Of a DNA stretch of 64,000 nucleotides, positions 8,697-17,338 are shown piece by piece (positions within the stretch are counted from its first letter, which is position 1; the number at the start of each line of letters is the position of its first letter). Where the stretch lies: NCBI RefSeq assembly GCF_018130765.1, contig NZ_JAFCJZ010000009.1, positions 186,001 through 250,000 on the forward strand, given 5' to 3'. Source of the stretch: Bradyrhizobium iriomotense. GTDB lineage: Bacteria > Pseudomonadota > Alphaproteobacteria > Rhizobiales > Xanthobacteraceae. The notes beneath the pieces are model-generated. The model did no database searches, was not told the origin of the DNA, and worked only from the letters and a program-made list of their open reading frames with translations. The position numbers were made by a program, and so were the translations under genes.

Positions 8697-9211
8697 TCAG
8701 CTCTTGAGCGAGTCCGTCAGCATCTTGCGGATCGACCAGGCTTCGCCGTCGGAGGCGCCCCTGATGTCGTCGATGCGCCAGCTACCGGCCTCGCGCACGA
8801 AGTCGTAACGCACGACCAGATCAGTGGGTTTCCGGTCGTTGCGGTGGCCGGTCATGGTGACCGCGATTGTTTCCTTATCGGCCTCCATCTTCTCGGCGTC
8901 CAGCTTGAACGACTTCACGTCCGGTTCCTGCGAATTGGTGACCGGATCGAAATCGACCGGCCCGACGTCGCCCTTCGGCGTATGCGCATCGGCCTTGGCC
9001 CACAGCGCGACCAGCGCCTTGGAGAGATATTTGGCCTTGGCCGCCTTGTTCTCGATGATGAAGGCGCCGCCGCCATCGCCCTTGCCCTTGGCGGCGCGGG
9101 TGTAGATCGCGGTCAGGATGGCGAGGGGGCGGTGGGTGCGGGGGCCTGGGCGAGCGCGGGGCCGACGCCGGCGAGAAGGAAAGTGGCGATGAGGCTGCGA
9201 CGGGTGAGCAT
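8697..9211 (-). pseudogene. DUF3828-like secreted protein, frameshifted
   Basis: ATG 9211 opens a Tat/Sec-like signal peptide (MLTRRSLIATFLLAGVGPALAQ) but the frame stops 33 codons in, just after a run of five C (minus strand) near 9122-9129. One extra base there would join it to the long downstream frame, which ends at 8697. The rejoined protein of about 171 residues reads LAILTAIYTRAAKGKG, VDFDPVTNSQEPDVKSF, VRYDFVREAGSWRIDDIRG and looks like a DUF3828 (YbjP/YqhG-type) protein. Either the gene is inactivated or the homopolymer is a sequencing error. Translation from an internal GTG at 8918 would lose the signal and half of the domain. Confidence 0.75.
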
Positions 9212-9355
9212 GGAGTGTCCTGGTTGGGGCTGCGCATGTCAGTAGAGCTTGATTGTGCCCGGCAGGTTCAAATGCGAAGGCCGATCAGAGCGGCTCTGAT
9301 CGGCCTTGGCCATGCGTGCATCGGGTTACCCGGGGCGTCTGTGATCAGTACTTGA

Positions 9356-10219
9356 TCAGTACTTGGCGACGACCGGGCCGGCCGAGAAGTGATAGTTGAC
9401 GCCGACCCGGGCGATCTGCTCGCGGAACGGGGTCGATGTCGTGAACACGATGGCTGGAATGGTGGACGAGGCGACGCTCAGCGTCCGCCGGCCGAGGTCG
9501 ACGTAGAGATACTCGGCCTTGAAGCTCCAGTTCGGTGCGAACATCACTTCGGTGCCGGCGCCGGCGGTCCATCCGGTGCTCGTCCCCGAGGAGGCGCCGC
9601 TGGCGCAGATGGTCGCGCCCACGACGCATCCGCCGGTCACGTCGGTGGTGCTGAACGAGGATTTGGTGCGGCCATAGGCGAAACCGCCGGTGCCATACAG
9701 CAGCCATTGCGGCGCCACCAGCACGCCGATCCTGCCGCGCACGGTGCCGAACCAGTCGATGCCCTTGCTAACCGTCGTCGAGGTGGCATCGAAGCCGACC
9801 GGCGCAAGCGCCTGGGTGGTTGAGCCCTTAACGTCCGCGCCCTGGAAGTCGGCCTCGAGGCCGACCAGCCATTGCGGGGCGATCTGCCAATTGTAGCCGG
9901 CCTGGATACCGCCGATCACGCCCTTGGCCGAGGGCGACAGCGCGGTCGGAAATGAACCGGCCGCGACCAGTGCGGCGAGCGGGGCCGCCAGTGCCGGATC
10001 GGTCGACAGGACGGAGATACCCGTGGAGCCCGTGCTCCAATCGTAGCCGACATTGCCGCCGACGTAGAAGCCATTCCAGGTCTGAACCGGGGCGATCGCT
10101 TTCACCGGCATCTTGTAGGTTGGTGCAAGATCCGCGGCATGCGCCGGTCCCCAGGCCGTCCCCAAAGCCGCCCCGGCTGCCACGACGCTAGCGAGCGCCA
10201 GTTTCTTGATGTTCTTCAT
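9356..10219 (-). CDS. Outer-membrane beta-barrel protein (Omp31-like)
   Basis: The 287-residue protein starts at ATG 10219 with a signal peptide ending near GPAHAADL. The mature protein shows ALAPTYKMPVKA and the TWNGFYVGGNVGYDW strand typical of rhizobial Omp31/RopB-type porin-like proteins. It ends with a C-terminal amphipathic strand (VGVNYHFSAGPVVAKY) finishing in an aromatic residue, as needed for BAM-mediated assembly. Two cysteine-containing loops (GGCVVGATICASG) are present. The stop lies in a short direct repeat (GATCAGTACTT twice). It is a likely eight-stranded barrel; transport function is not established. Confidence 0.9.
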   Translation of the reverse strand: MKNIKKLALASVVAAGAALGTAWGPAHAADLAPTYKMPVKAIAPVQTWNGFYVGGNVGYDWSTGSTGISVLSTDPALAAPLAALVAAGSFPTALSPSAKGVIGGIQAGYNWQIAPQWLVGLEADFQGADVKGSTTQALAPVGFDATSTTVSKGIDWFGTVRGRIGVLVAPQWLLYGTGGFAYGRTKSSFSTTDVTGGCVVGATICASGASSGTSTGWTAGAGTEVMFAPNWSFKAEYLYVDLGRRTLSVASSTIPAIVFTTSTPFREQIARVGVNYHFSAGPVVAKY

Positions 10220-10337
10220 TGGCCCAATTCCCCGATTCCGACGTGGTTTTACGCTACAAGGCGGCTGAACGCTGTGACCAATTAGCAACTCCGAGCAGGG
10301 ATCGCAGCCCGGTCCGGCGGCCCCCTCCTGAGTTGCC

Positions 10338-13300
10338 TCACATCAGGTGGAAATTGGCCGAGGTCAGGCTCGCCAACGCGGTGTTGGTGATGGTGACCAC
10401 GTGATTGACGTCGAGTGTGAGCACGGTGTCCGCCCCGACCTGATGCAGGTCCGCGAAGACGTTGGCGAGACTTCCGAACTGCGATGCCTGCAGCTGAATG
10501 TCGTCCAGAGCCGCGTGGAAGTTGTTGATGGTGTTGTGACCGAAATCGCCGGCGAACACGAATGTATCCCGGCCGTAATTGCCGGCAATCAGCGTGTCGC
10601 CGGGGCCGCCGATCAGGATCTCGTGGGCGTTGAAGGTCGATGCCGCCGTGATGGTGGCGCCGCCGGCGCTGCCGTCGAGGACGGTGTTGCCATAACCGCT
10701 GGTCGCCGATCCGCCGGCGGGAACGAGCACGAAGTTCTGGTTGCCGCCGATCACCTGGACGGTCAGCGTCGAGGTCGAGGGCGCCGCGTGGCCATTGCTC
10801 GCGGTGTAGGTGAAGTTGTCATAGGCGACGCCGGAGACGCCGCCATTGGCTGCGTAGGAATAGCTGCCGTCGGCATGCACCGTGAGGCTGCCATAGGCGC
10901 CTGCGATGGTGTGATCGACGGCGCCGGCGAGCCCGTTGACGGCGTTGACCACGACGTGATCTGCCGGGTTGGTGTCGGTGTCGTTGGCGAGCAGGCCGTG
11001 CGCGGCATCGGCGGTGACGGTCTGGCCGGCGACGACATGATTGCTGTCTGCGTGCGCCGTGACGAGTGAATCGATCACGGCAAGCCCGGTGAATGTCGTA
11101 GCGATATTGCCGAGATTGGCGGCGTTGCCGGCGAGGTCGCCGATCGCTCCGCCATGCAGATCGATGCCCGTGACCGCGAGCGCAGATGTGAGCGTGTCGC
11201 CGGCTCCCACCGTGTAGTTGAACACGAGCTTGCTGGAATCATGCAGTGCCGCGGTCGCAGCCGCATCGTAGGTGGCGACGCCGTTATCGTTGAGCGAGAG
11301 GGTTGGCGTGCCGCCCGGCAAGGTCACGGCCTCGCCGAAGGCCACTGTGATCGCGACAGACTGGCCGGCTCCGACCGCGCCGCTCGCGGGCGATGCGTTG
11401 ACGGCGACGATATCCGGCGCCTGCGTGTCGATTTGCAGGATCCCGGCGGGGTTGATGGCGCCGCCCGGCAGGGTGAGATCGTTTCCGGCGAGATCGCGGA
11501 TGGTCCCTGCATTGAGCAGGATCTGGTTGACCGCGAGATCGCTCGTGTTCTCGCCCGCGGCCACGAGATAGCTGAAGGTCAGCGCGCTGCTGCCGCTGCC
11601 GCCGGTATAGGTCGCAACCCCGCCATCGTTGAGCTGCATCGTCGGCGTGCCGCCCGTCAGATCGACGTTGACCGCTTCGCTGAGATTGAGCGTCAGGATG
11701 ACGGTATGACCGGCGTTGAGATCGCCGCTGCCTGCGACGATGCCGGTGCCGGAGCTTGCGATCGACGTCACCGTCGGCGCGATCGAATCCACTAGCACGC
11801 CGGCGGTCGAGCCGACATTGTTCAGCGTCAGGACGGCGGCGTTGCCGGCCGCGTCCTTGATCGTGCCGCCGTTGAGAACGATCGCACTGCCGAGCGCGAC
11901 GCCGTTGGCATCATTCTGCCCGGCAGGCACGGTGTAGCGGAAGATCAGCGAGGAGGCGCTACCTTGGCCGACATATTGGGCTTCGACGAGACCACCGGTG
12001 TCCAGCGTGAGAGTGACTTCCGGCGTGCCCGTCACCGACACCGCCTCGCTGAAATTGACCGTGAAGTCGAGATTCTGGCCGGCGACGTAGGTGCCGTTCA
12101 CGGGCACGCTCACCGAAGTGACGGCCGGGGCGGTGTGCTGGACGGTGTAGACGGCGCCGCCGGTAAATCCGCCCGCGACGGCGTTGCCGGCGGCATCGGC
12201 AATGCCGGTGCCTGACGCGTTCAGGTCGAGGCGCAGCGTGCCGTCGCCGGTCACGCCGTTGACCGTCACCGTATAGACGTTGCCGCTGACGGGCGTCACG
12301 ACGATGCCGGTGTCGGCGACGCTGCCGGTGCGGGTCGCCGTGAAGTCGCTCGCGTCGACACCGGTGACGTCTTCCGAGAACGTCACCGTGAACTGATCGC
12401 TTCCGGCATTGTTGGGGCTCGAACCGTTCGCGACGATCGACGAAACGCTCGGAGCGGTATGTCGAATGGTGTAGACGTCGCCGCTCGTGAAGCCCGCGCT
12501 GGCGCCATTGCCGGCAGTGTCGGTGACGCCGCTCGAACCGCTCTTGAAATCGAGGCGCAGCGTGCCGTCGCCGGTGACGTCGCCGACAGTCACCGTGTAG
12601 GTCTTCCCGTCGGCGGAGGTGATCTGGCTGATGCCGGTGGTGGAGAGGGCGGCACCCCCCGGTGTGTTGGTCGTGGTCAGGGCGAAGTTGGCGGCGGTCA
12701 GGCCGCTGACGCTCTCCGAGAAGGTCACCGTGAATTGTTCGGAGCCGGCGTTGTTCGGGCTGGCGCCCGACGCGGCAATCGACGTCACGGTCGGAGCGGT
12801 GTGATCGATCGTGTAGGTCTGTCCGGTGAAGCCGGCCGATATCGCGTTGCCGGCGCGATCGGCGATGCCTGTGCCGGACGCGTTGAGCTTGAGGCCGAGC
12901 GTACCATTGCCCGTGACGCCGGTGACCGTCACCGAATAGACGCTGCCGCTGAAGGGCGACACGACCATCCCGGCGTAGGAGACGGAGCCGCCGGTGACGA
13001 TAGTGAAGTCACTCGAGTCGACCGCGTTCACGATCTCCGAGAAGGTGACGGTGAAGGTCTCGCTGGTCGCGTTGCTCGGATTGCTGCCGGCCGTGTTGAT
13101 CGACGAGACCACGGGGGCGGCGGTGTCGATCGTCAGGTGCAGGTCGGTGGCCGTGCCGGTCAGCACCGCATCGTTGCCGGAGCCGTCCTTGATGGTGCCG
13201 CCATTCAGGAGCAGGCTTTGCACCTGGAGGTCACTGCTGCTGTCGCCGGCCTGCACCGTATAGCTGAACATCAGCGCGGTGCCGCCGCTGCCGCTTTGAT

Positions 13301-15914
13301 AGGTCGCGACCACATTGTCGCTGAGCTGGAGCTCTGGCGCGCCGGTGACGTTCACCGGGTCGGTGAAGGTCACCGTGATGGTGACGACCTTGCCGGCATT
13401 GAGATCGGTCGCATTGCCTGTGGTCGCTGCCGTGACCGAGCTGACGAGCGGGACCTGGACCAGACTGACCGTGCTGGTCGCCGTGTTGCTGGTCCCGCCG
13501 CTGGACGAGCCGTCGGTGACGCTCCATTCGATGGTCCGGGAGCCGGGCGCGGTCGATCCGGGCGCGCTGAACGTGATCGATTCCAGCGCAGTTTGATAGT
13601 GCGCGAGCGTGTCCGTGCCGCTCAGCGTGAGCAGTCCGGTGGCGGCGTTGTAACTGCCGGTGATGCCGTTCTGGTTGATGAAGCCCAGCGTGTCGCCGCT
13701 GACGAAGCCGCTGGCGATCTTGATGGTTGCTCCGGTCAGATTGCCGCCGCTGTCGGGGTCCGCGACCGTCAACGTGCTGTCGAGCAGGGCCGCCGCACTG
13801 CCCACCGCATAATTCAGGCTGGCGCCGGCGGTGACGGTCGGCGCGGTATGGACGACGCCGAGCACGCTCGCCGTCAGGGGCACCTCGCTCGAGATGAGCG
13901 TCGTGGAGGCGGTGCCGTATTGCTGGCCGAGCTCGACCTGGTTGCCTTGGGAGTTCGTGCCCACACTCGCGACGGCGCGACCGGTCAGGTCCGGCAGGGC
14001 GAAGGTGGATTGGCCGTCGCCGCCATAAGTGGTTCCGACGAGCGCAAACAGGGTCTGGTTCTGTGAGATCGACAGTAGCTGGCCCCGACACTCGGCCCAG
14101 CCGTGCGCCAGCATATAATCGAGATCCGCGCCCTTTCCGGCGTAGGCAATGATCTCGCCGATCCATGGAGCGGTGTCTGAGTACGAGCCGCTCTGGGAGG
14201 GAAATACGCCTTCGAGAGAGATCAGATAGTGCAGAGCGATGGAAGGTTGGTAGTTGCTGAAGTCGGTTGAAGCTCCGACCGGAGAGGGCAGGTTCGACGT
14301 CGAGAGTGTAGCCGTATCCTGGCCGACGACCGTGCCAAGTTCGAAATCGCCGATCGAGTTCGTTCCGACCCCGATGATGGTGCGGCCGGTGAGGTCCGGC
14401 AGCGCGAACGTCGTGACCCCATCGCCGCCATAGGTCGTGCCGATGGCGTTATACAGGTTCGGATAGTCAGCGATGTTCAGCAACTGGCCTGCCGCCAGCA
14501 GATATCCTGTCGGCGCAAAGTTGCCGAGGAACGGGACAATCTCGCCGGCGACGTCGAGCCAGTTCGAGGCTGAGCTCGCGCTCGGTCCGCCCGTGTTGAT
14601 GAGGTAGTTGACGGTCAGCGAAGGCTGATCGTTGGTGAATGCCGTTCCAGAGCCGAAGCCCGACGGCAGGTTCTGGGTCCCCAGCGTGACCGTGTCCGTG
14701 CCGTAATTGGTTCCGAGCGAAAAATTCGCGCTGTTCTCGGAGCCGACCGCGAGCGTGGCCTGGAGGTTGGGCAGCTCGAAGGTGGTTTGTCCGTTGCCGC
14801 CATAGTTCGTGCCGAGCAGCGAGAACAGGGCGGTGTTCTGGGCGATCGACAGGAGCTGCCCGCTGGCCATCGCCGTGTGGCTGGGAGCGAAGCTTCCGGC
14901 GAAGGTCCTGATGGACCCGAGGTCGATGGTGCCGGGATCGGACGTGCCGTCTCCATGCGCGGGATAGGTGCCCTGGAGCGGGATCAGCTGGGTCAGCCCG
15001 AGCGACGGCTGATCGTTGTTGATCGGGGATGCCGTGATGTTCGTGTTCGTGCCGTCCGACACCTGCCAGGTAATGTCGCGAACCTGGTGCGTGCCGCCGC
15101 CGGTCGGATCGCCGTTCCCCGAAAAGCTGTAGGTGATCGAGCGCAGCGCATCCTGATAGTCTGCGACCGTGTCGCTCCCGCTCAGAGTGAGGATGCCGTT
15201 GGCGGAATCGTAGCTGCCGTGAATGTTGTTCTGGTCCGTGAAGTTCAGCGTGTCGCCGGCGACGAAGCCGACGAGACTCACCACGGCGGATGAGAGCGTC
15301 GAGGAGGAGCTGTCCGTTACGGTCAGGTTCGGTGCGATGAACACGGCGGTGCCACCGCCGTGAAACGCCGCTGACGTGCCGGGGGTCAGGTTGATGATGC
15401 CGAGCGTGGTGCTGAAATTTGCAAGCGCCTGCTCCGCGAAGGGAGCGTCGATGGCAGTCGCTGCCGGAGCGGTCGAGGCGTCGAGCGTCCAGCTCGCGGG
15501 ATCGGCATTGCCGATCGCATGCGTCGCGGCGTCGACGGTGACGCCGCCGGCGTAGGCGGAGAGGTCCGAGATGAACTGGCTTCCGGCTGCGCCCGCGGCC
15601 GTGTCGCAGGCATAGAGGGCGAGTGTGCCGTCGGATGCGAGCGAGGCGCCGATCGCGGAGAGTGCGGCGGCATCGCTTGCGAGATCCGCGTCGTCGATGA
15701 TCGAGGAGCCGATCTCAATCTCGCCTGGAGCGCCGTGACCGACGATCGAGATCGACGAGAGCCCGGTCAGGCCATTGTCCTTGAGGATGGCTGCAATCTG
15801 GGCGAAGCCGTCGCTGGCGCCGTTGAGGACAAAGGCCTGCTCGTCCGGGGCCAGCCCGTCCAGCAAGGCATCGATGTCGGAAACGCGGGAATCAATGAAA
15901 ACAACTCTTCCCAT
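10338..15914 (-). CDS. Giant DUF4347/tail-collar/Ig-like repeat surface protein
   Basis: 1858 residues from ATG 15914 (a GTG 9 bp upstream is possible). Residues 1-165 form a DUF4347 domain (VVFIDSRVSD, SISIVGHGAPGEIEIGS, LALYACDTAAGAAGSQFI). About 305-690 holds three phage tail-collar/microcystin-dependent-type domains, each with GQLLxIxxNxxLFxLxGTxYGGDGxxTFxLPDL. They are bracketed by two similar LTLSGxDTxxxYQxAL segments. About 820-1560 consists of seven Ig-like repeats (VTFSExV...DFT, LNGGTIKDxxGNxA). About 1565-1690 resembles a VCBS/cadherin-like domain. The last ~150 residues are beta-roll-like (IGGPGDTLIAGNYGRDTFVF). There is no N-terminal signal, so I infer type I secretion and an adhesin role. 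No ABC exporter gene is adjacent. Confidence 0.88.
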   Translation of the reverse strand: MGRVVFIDSRVSDIDALLDGLAPDEQAFVLNGASDGFAQIAAILKDNGLTGLSSISIVGHGAPGEIEIGSSIIDDADLASDAAALSAIGASLASDGTLALYACDTAAGAAGSQFISDLSAYAGGVTVDAATHAIGNADPASWTLDASTAPAATAIDAPFAEQALANFSTTLGIINLTPGTSAAFHGGGTAVFIAPNLTVTDSSSSTLSSAVVSLVGFVAGDTLNFTDQNNIHGSYDSANGILTLSGSDTVADYQDALRSITYSFSGNGDPTGGGTHQVRDITWQVSDGTNTNITASPINNDQPSLGLTQLIPLQGTYPAHGDGTSDPGTIDLGSIRTFAGSFAPSHTAMASGQLLSIAQNTALFSLLGTNYGGNGQTTFELPNLQATLAVGSENSANFSLGTNYGTDTVTLGTQNLPSGFGSGTAFTNDQPSLTVNYLINTGGPSASSASNWLDVAGEIVPFLGNFAPTGYLLAAGQLLNIADYPNLYNAIGTTYGGDGVTTFALPDLTGRTIIGVGTNSIGDFELGTVVGQDTATLSTSNLPSPVGASTDFSNYQPSIALHYLISLEGVFPSQSGSYSDTAPWIGEIIAYAGKGADLDYMLAHGWAECRGQLLSISQNQTLFALVGTTYGGDGQSTFALPDLTGRAVASVGTNSQGNQVELGQQYGTASTTLISSEVPLTASVLGVVHTAPTVTAGASLNYAVGSAAALLDSTLTVADPDSGGNLTGATIKIASGFVSGDTLGFINQNGITGSYNAATGLLTLSGTDTLAHYQTALESITFSAPGSTAPGSRTIEWSVTDGSSSGGTSNTATSTVSLVQVPLVSSVTAATTGNATDLNAGKVVTITVTFTDPVNVTGAPELQLSDNVVATYQSGSGGTALMFSYTVQAGDSSSDLQVQSLLLNGGTIKDGSGNDAVLTGTATDLHLTIDTAAPVVSSINTAGSNPSNATSETFTVTFSEIVNAVDSSDFTIVTGGSVSYAGMVVSPFSGSVYSVTVTGVTGNGTLGLKLNASGTGIADRAGNAISAGFTGQTYTIDHTAPTVTSIAASGASPNNAGSEQFTVTFSESVSGLTAANFALTTTNTPGGAALSTTGISQITSADGKTYTVTVGDVTGDGTLRLDFKSGSSGVTDTAGNGASAGFTSGDVYTIRHTAPSVSSIVANGSSPNNAGSDQFTVTFSEDVTGVDASDFTATRTGSVADTGIVVTPVSGNVYTVTVNGVTGDGTLRLDLNASGTGIADAAGNAVAGGFTGGAVYTVQHTAPAVTSVSVPVNGTYVAGQNLDFTVNFSEAVSVTGTPEVTLTLDTGGLVEAQYVGQGSASSLIFRYTVPAGQNDANGVALGSAIVLNGGTIKDAAGNAAVLTLNNVGSTAGVLVDSIAPTVTSIASSGTGIVAGSGDLNAGHTVILTLNLSEAVNVDLTGGTPTMQLNDGGVATYTGGSGSSALTFSYLVAAGENTSDLAVNQILLNAGTIRDLAGNDLTLPGGAINPAGILQIDTQAPDIVAVNASPASGAVGAGQSVAITVAFGEAVTLPGGTPTLSLNDNGVATYDAAATAALHDSSKLVFNYTVGAGDTLTSALAVTGIDLHGGAIGDLAGNAANLGNIATTFTGLAVIDSLVTAHADSNHVVAGQTVTADAAHGLLANDTDTNPADHVVVNAVNGLAGAVDHTIAGAYGSLTVHADGSYSYAANGGVSGVAYDNFTYTASNGHAAPSTSTLTVQVIGGNQNFVLVPAGGSATSGYGNTVLDGSAGGATITAASTFNAHEILIGGPGDTLIAGNYGRDTFVFAGDFGHNTINNFHAALDDIQLQASQFGSLANVFADLHQVGADTVLTLDVNHVVTITNTALASLTSANFHLM

Positions 15915-16272
15915 ACTCACCACATTCCACGCCGAAACGGCGCATATCCACCTTGGAAGCCAGCGGTAGGCCAGCCAAACAAATGCATTAAGCAGACGTT
16001 AACTAGCGTGAAGCTTGCGCCGGAACAAGCCTGCGCGGCACATGCAACCGGAGCGCGATCGATGCCGTGCGAGGAAAATATCGCGTTTTTCCGCGTGATT
16101 TTGCGATGATTGTTTGAAAACGAGACACCGCGCGGGGCGCAGCGCTTCGCCGTTCATCAATGGCGGTTGATCTTGGCGCGCACGATGGCGCTGACCGGCA
16201 CGCGTGACGGGCTCGCTGCGCACCGGCTCCGGCGCGGCGGCTTCCCGGCCTGGGGCTTCAATCCGATGGCTG
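15915..16272. other. 358-bp intergenic region
   Basis: Upstream region of the giant surface protein (minus strand) and downstream region of the lipoprotein gene. It probably contains the giant gene's promoter; no repeat or clear operator was seen. Confidence 0.4.
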
Positions 16273-16641
16273 TCAGTCCGCGGCCTTGGCCACGCGCGTG
16301 TCTTCGCTCGGCTGCGGGCGGAGGCAGCCCTGGCAGATAACGAGGGAGCGGTTGACCCCGGCGTCCTGCTCGGCCTCGATGCTGTCCTGTGCCTGCCACC
16401 ATTCCTTCGAATAGGGCTGAAGTCCGGCTTGCGATCTGGTGCGCTCGGAGGCGACGGCAGCGGCACGCGTCGTTCGCGATGCTCCGGAGGCAGCGCGCGG
16501 CTGATTGGGATCCTCGCCGGCGCCATCCCAGGCGTAGCGTGCAGGCTTGAAGGCGGGGTCGGAAGCCAGATGCGCTTGCGGGGCCATGGCACATCCGGCG
16601 AGCGCCAGCGACAACAGGAGGAGGGCGGGCGCTTTGACCAT
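16273..16641 (-). CDS. Small lipoprotein of unknown function
   Basis: From ATG 16641 the product is 122 residues with a lipoprotein signal: hydrophobic core LLLLSLALAGC, lipobox LAGC, acylated cysteine about residue 17. The mature part is polar, with YAWDGAGEDPNQPR, a tryptophan pair in SKEWWQAQD and a late CQGCL motif. I recognise no family. The longer frame to 16770 puts the lipobox deep inside the protein and is not credible. Confidence 0.8.
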   Translation of the reverse strand: MVKAPALLLLSLALAGCAMAPQAHLASDPAFKPARYAWDGAGEDPNQPRAASGASRTTRAAAVASERTRSQAGLQPYSKEWWQAQDSIEAEQDAGVNRSLVICQGCLRPQPSEDTRVAKAAD

Positions 16642-16735
16642 GATGCGGCACTCTGTACACGAGAACTGAGCGAGGTTGCGCCGATCATGTTTAAAATTCC
16701 TTGAACGATAGCGGGCGCGCCGGCGACAAACGCGC

Positions 16736-17233
16736 ATGCGCTGTCTCATTGTCTTGCTCGCTCTGCTCACAACCGCTGCACGCGCCGACGACGCAAAGCC
16801 GTTCGATCCGGCCGGCTATCCGCCCGGCGTGCAGAAGGCGCTGCGTTACGCCAATGAGGAATGCGAGAGCCAGGGCGGAGGTGCGGTGAGCTTTGCGCCG
16901 GACACGGTACGCAAGCTCGACCTGACCGGCGACGGCCGCGACGATTACATCGTCGATTTCCGCGACACAAAATGCGGGGAACGCGAGACCACCTATTGCG
17001 GAACCGGCGGCTGCGTCATGAATATCCTGGTCACGCTGCCTGATGGCAGCGTGCGACCGGTGTTCGACGGCTATGTCCGCAGCTACAAGATCGTGGCGCC
17101 GCCGATGAAGCGCGGCGCTGCGCGCGTTGTCCGGTTCGATCTGCACGGCAGCTATTGCGGCGGTTTTGGCGCGCAGGCGTGTTCCAAGGAGAAGGCGATC
17201 ACGGCAACGCCATTCGCGTTTAGGCAACCGTAG
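16736..17233 (+). CDS. Secreted protein of unknown function
   Basis: 165 residues, opening with a short signal peptide (RCLIVLLALLTTAARA, cleavage about residue 17). The mature protein has about six cysteines arranged in pairs (EECES, DTKCGERETTYCGTGGC, SYCGGFGAQAC), suggesting disulfides, and LDLTGDGRDDYIVDF, an EF-hand/FG-GAP-like Asp loop that could bind calcium. It is divergent from the lipoprotein gene, sharing a 94-bp upstream gap. No known domain is assigned. Confidence 0.8.
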   Translation: MRCLIVLLALLTTAARADDAKPFDPAGYPPGVQKALRYANEECESQGGGAVSFAPDTVRKLDLTGDGRDDYIVDFRDTKCGERETTYCGTGGCVMNILVTLPDGSVRPVFDGYVRSYKIVAPPMKRGAARVVRFDLHGSYCGGFGAQACSKEKAITATPFAFRQP

Positions 17234-17338
17234 GGCAGATGTGCGGCTAGCGGCCTTGCAGGGGCGCCGGCGATGGCGATAAATGGGCTGTAATGAGCGG
17301 GCGGCTTGCGCGCCGTCCGCGCTCGAAGAGGAAGCCCG

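Noticed and set aside
12459..14066. 535-codon plus-strand open frame
   Set aside because: Antisense to the giant surface protein; no domain, no RBS, Gly/Arg/Ala-rich shadow.
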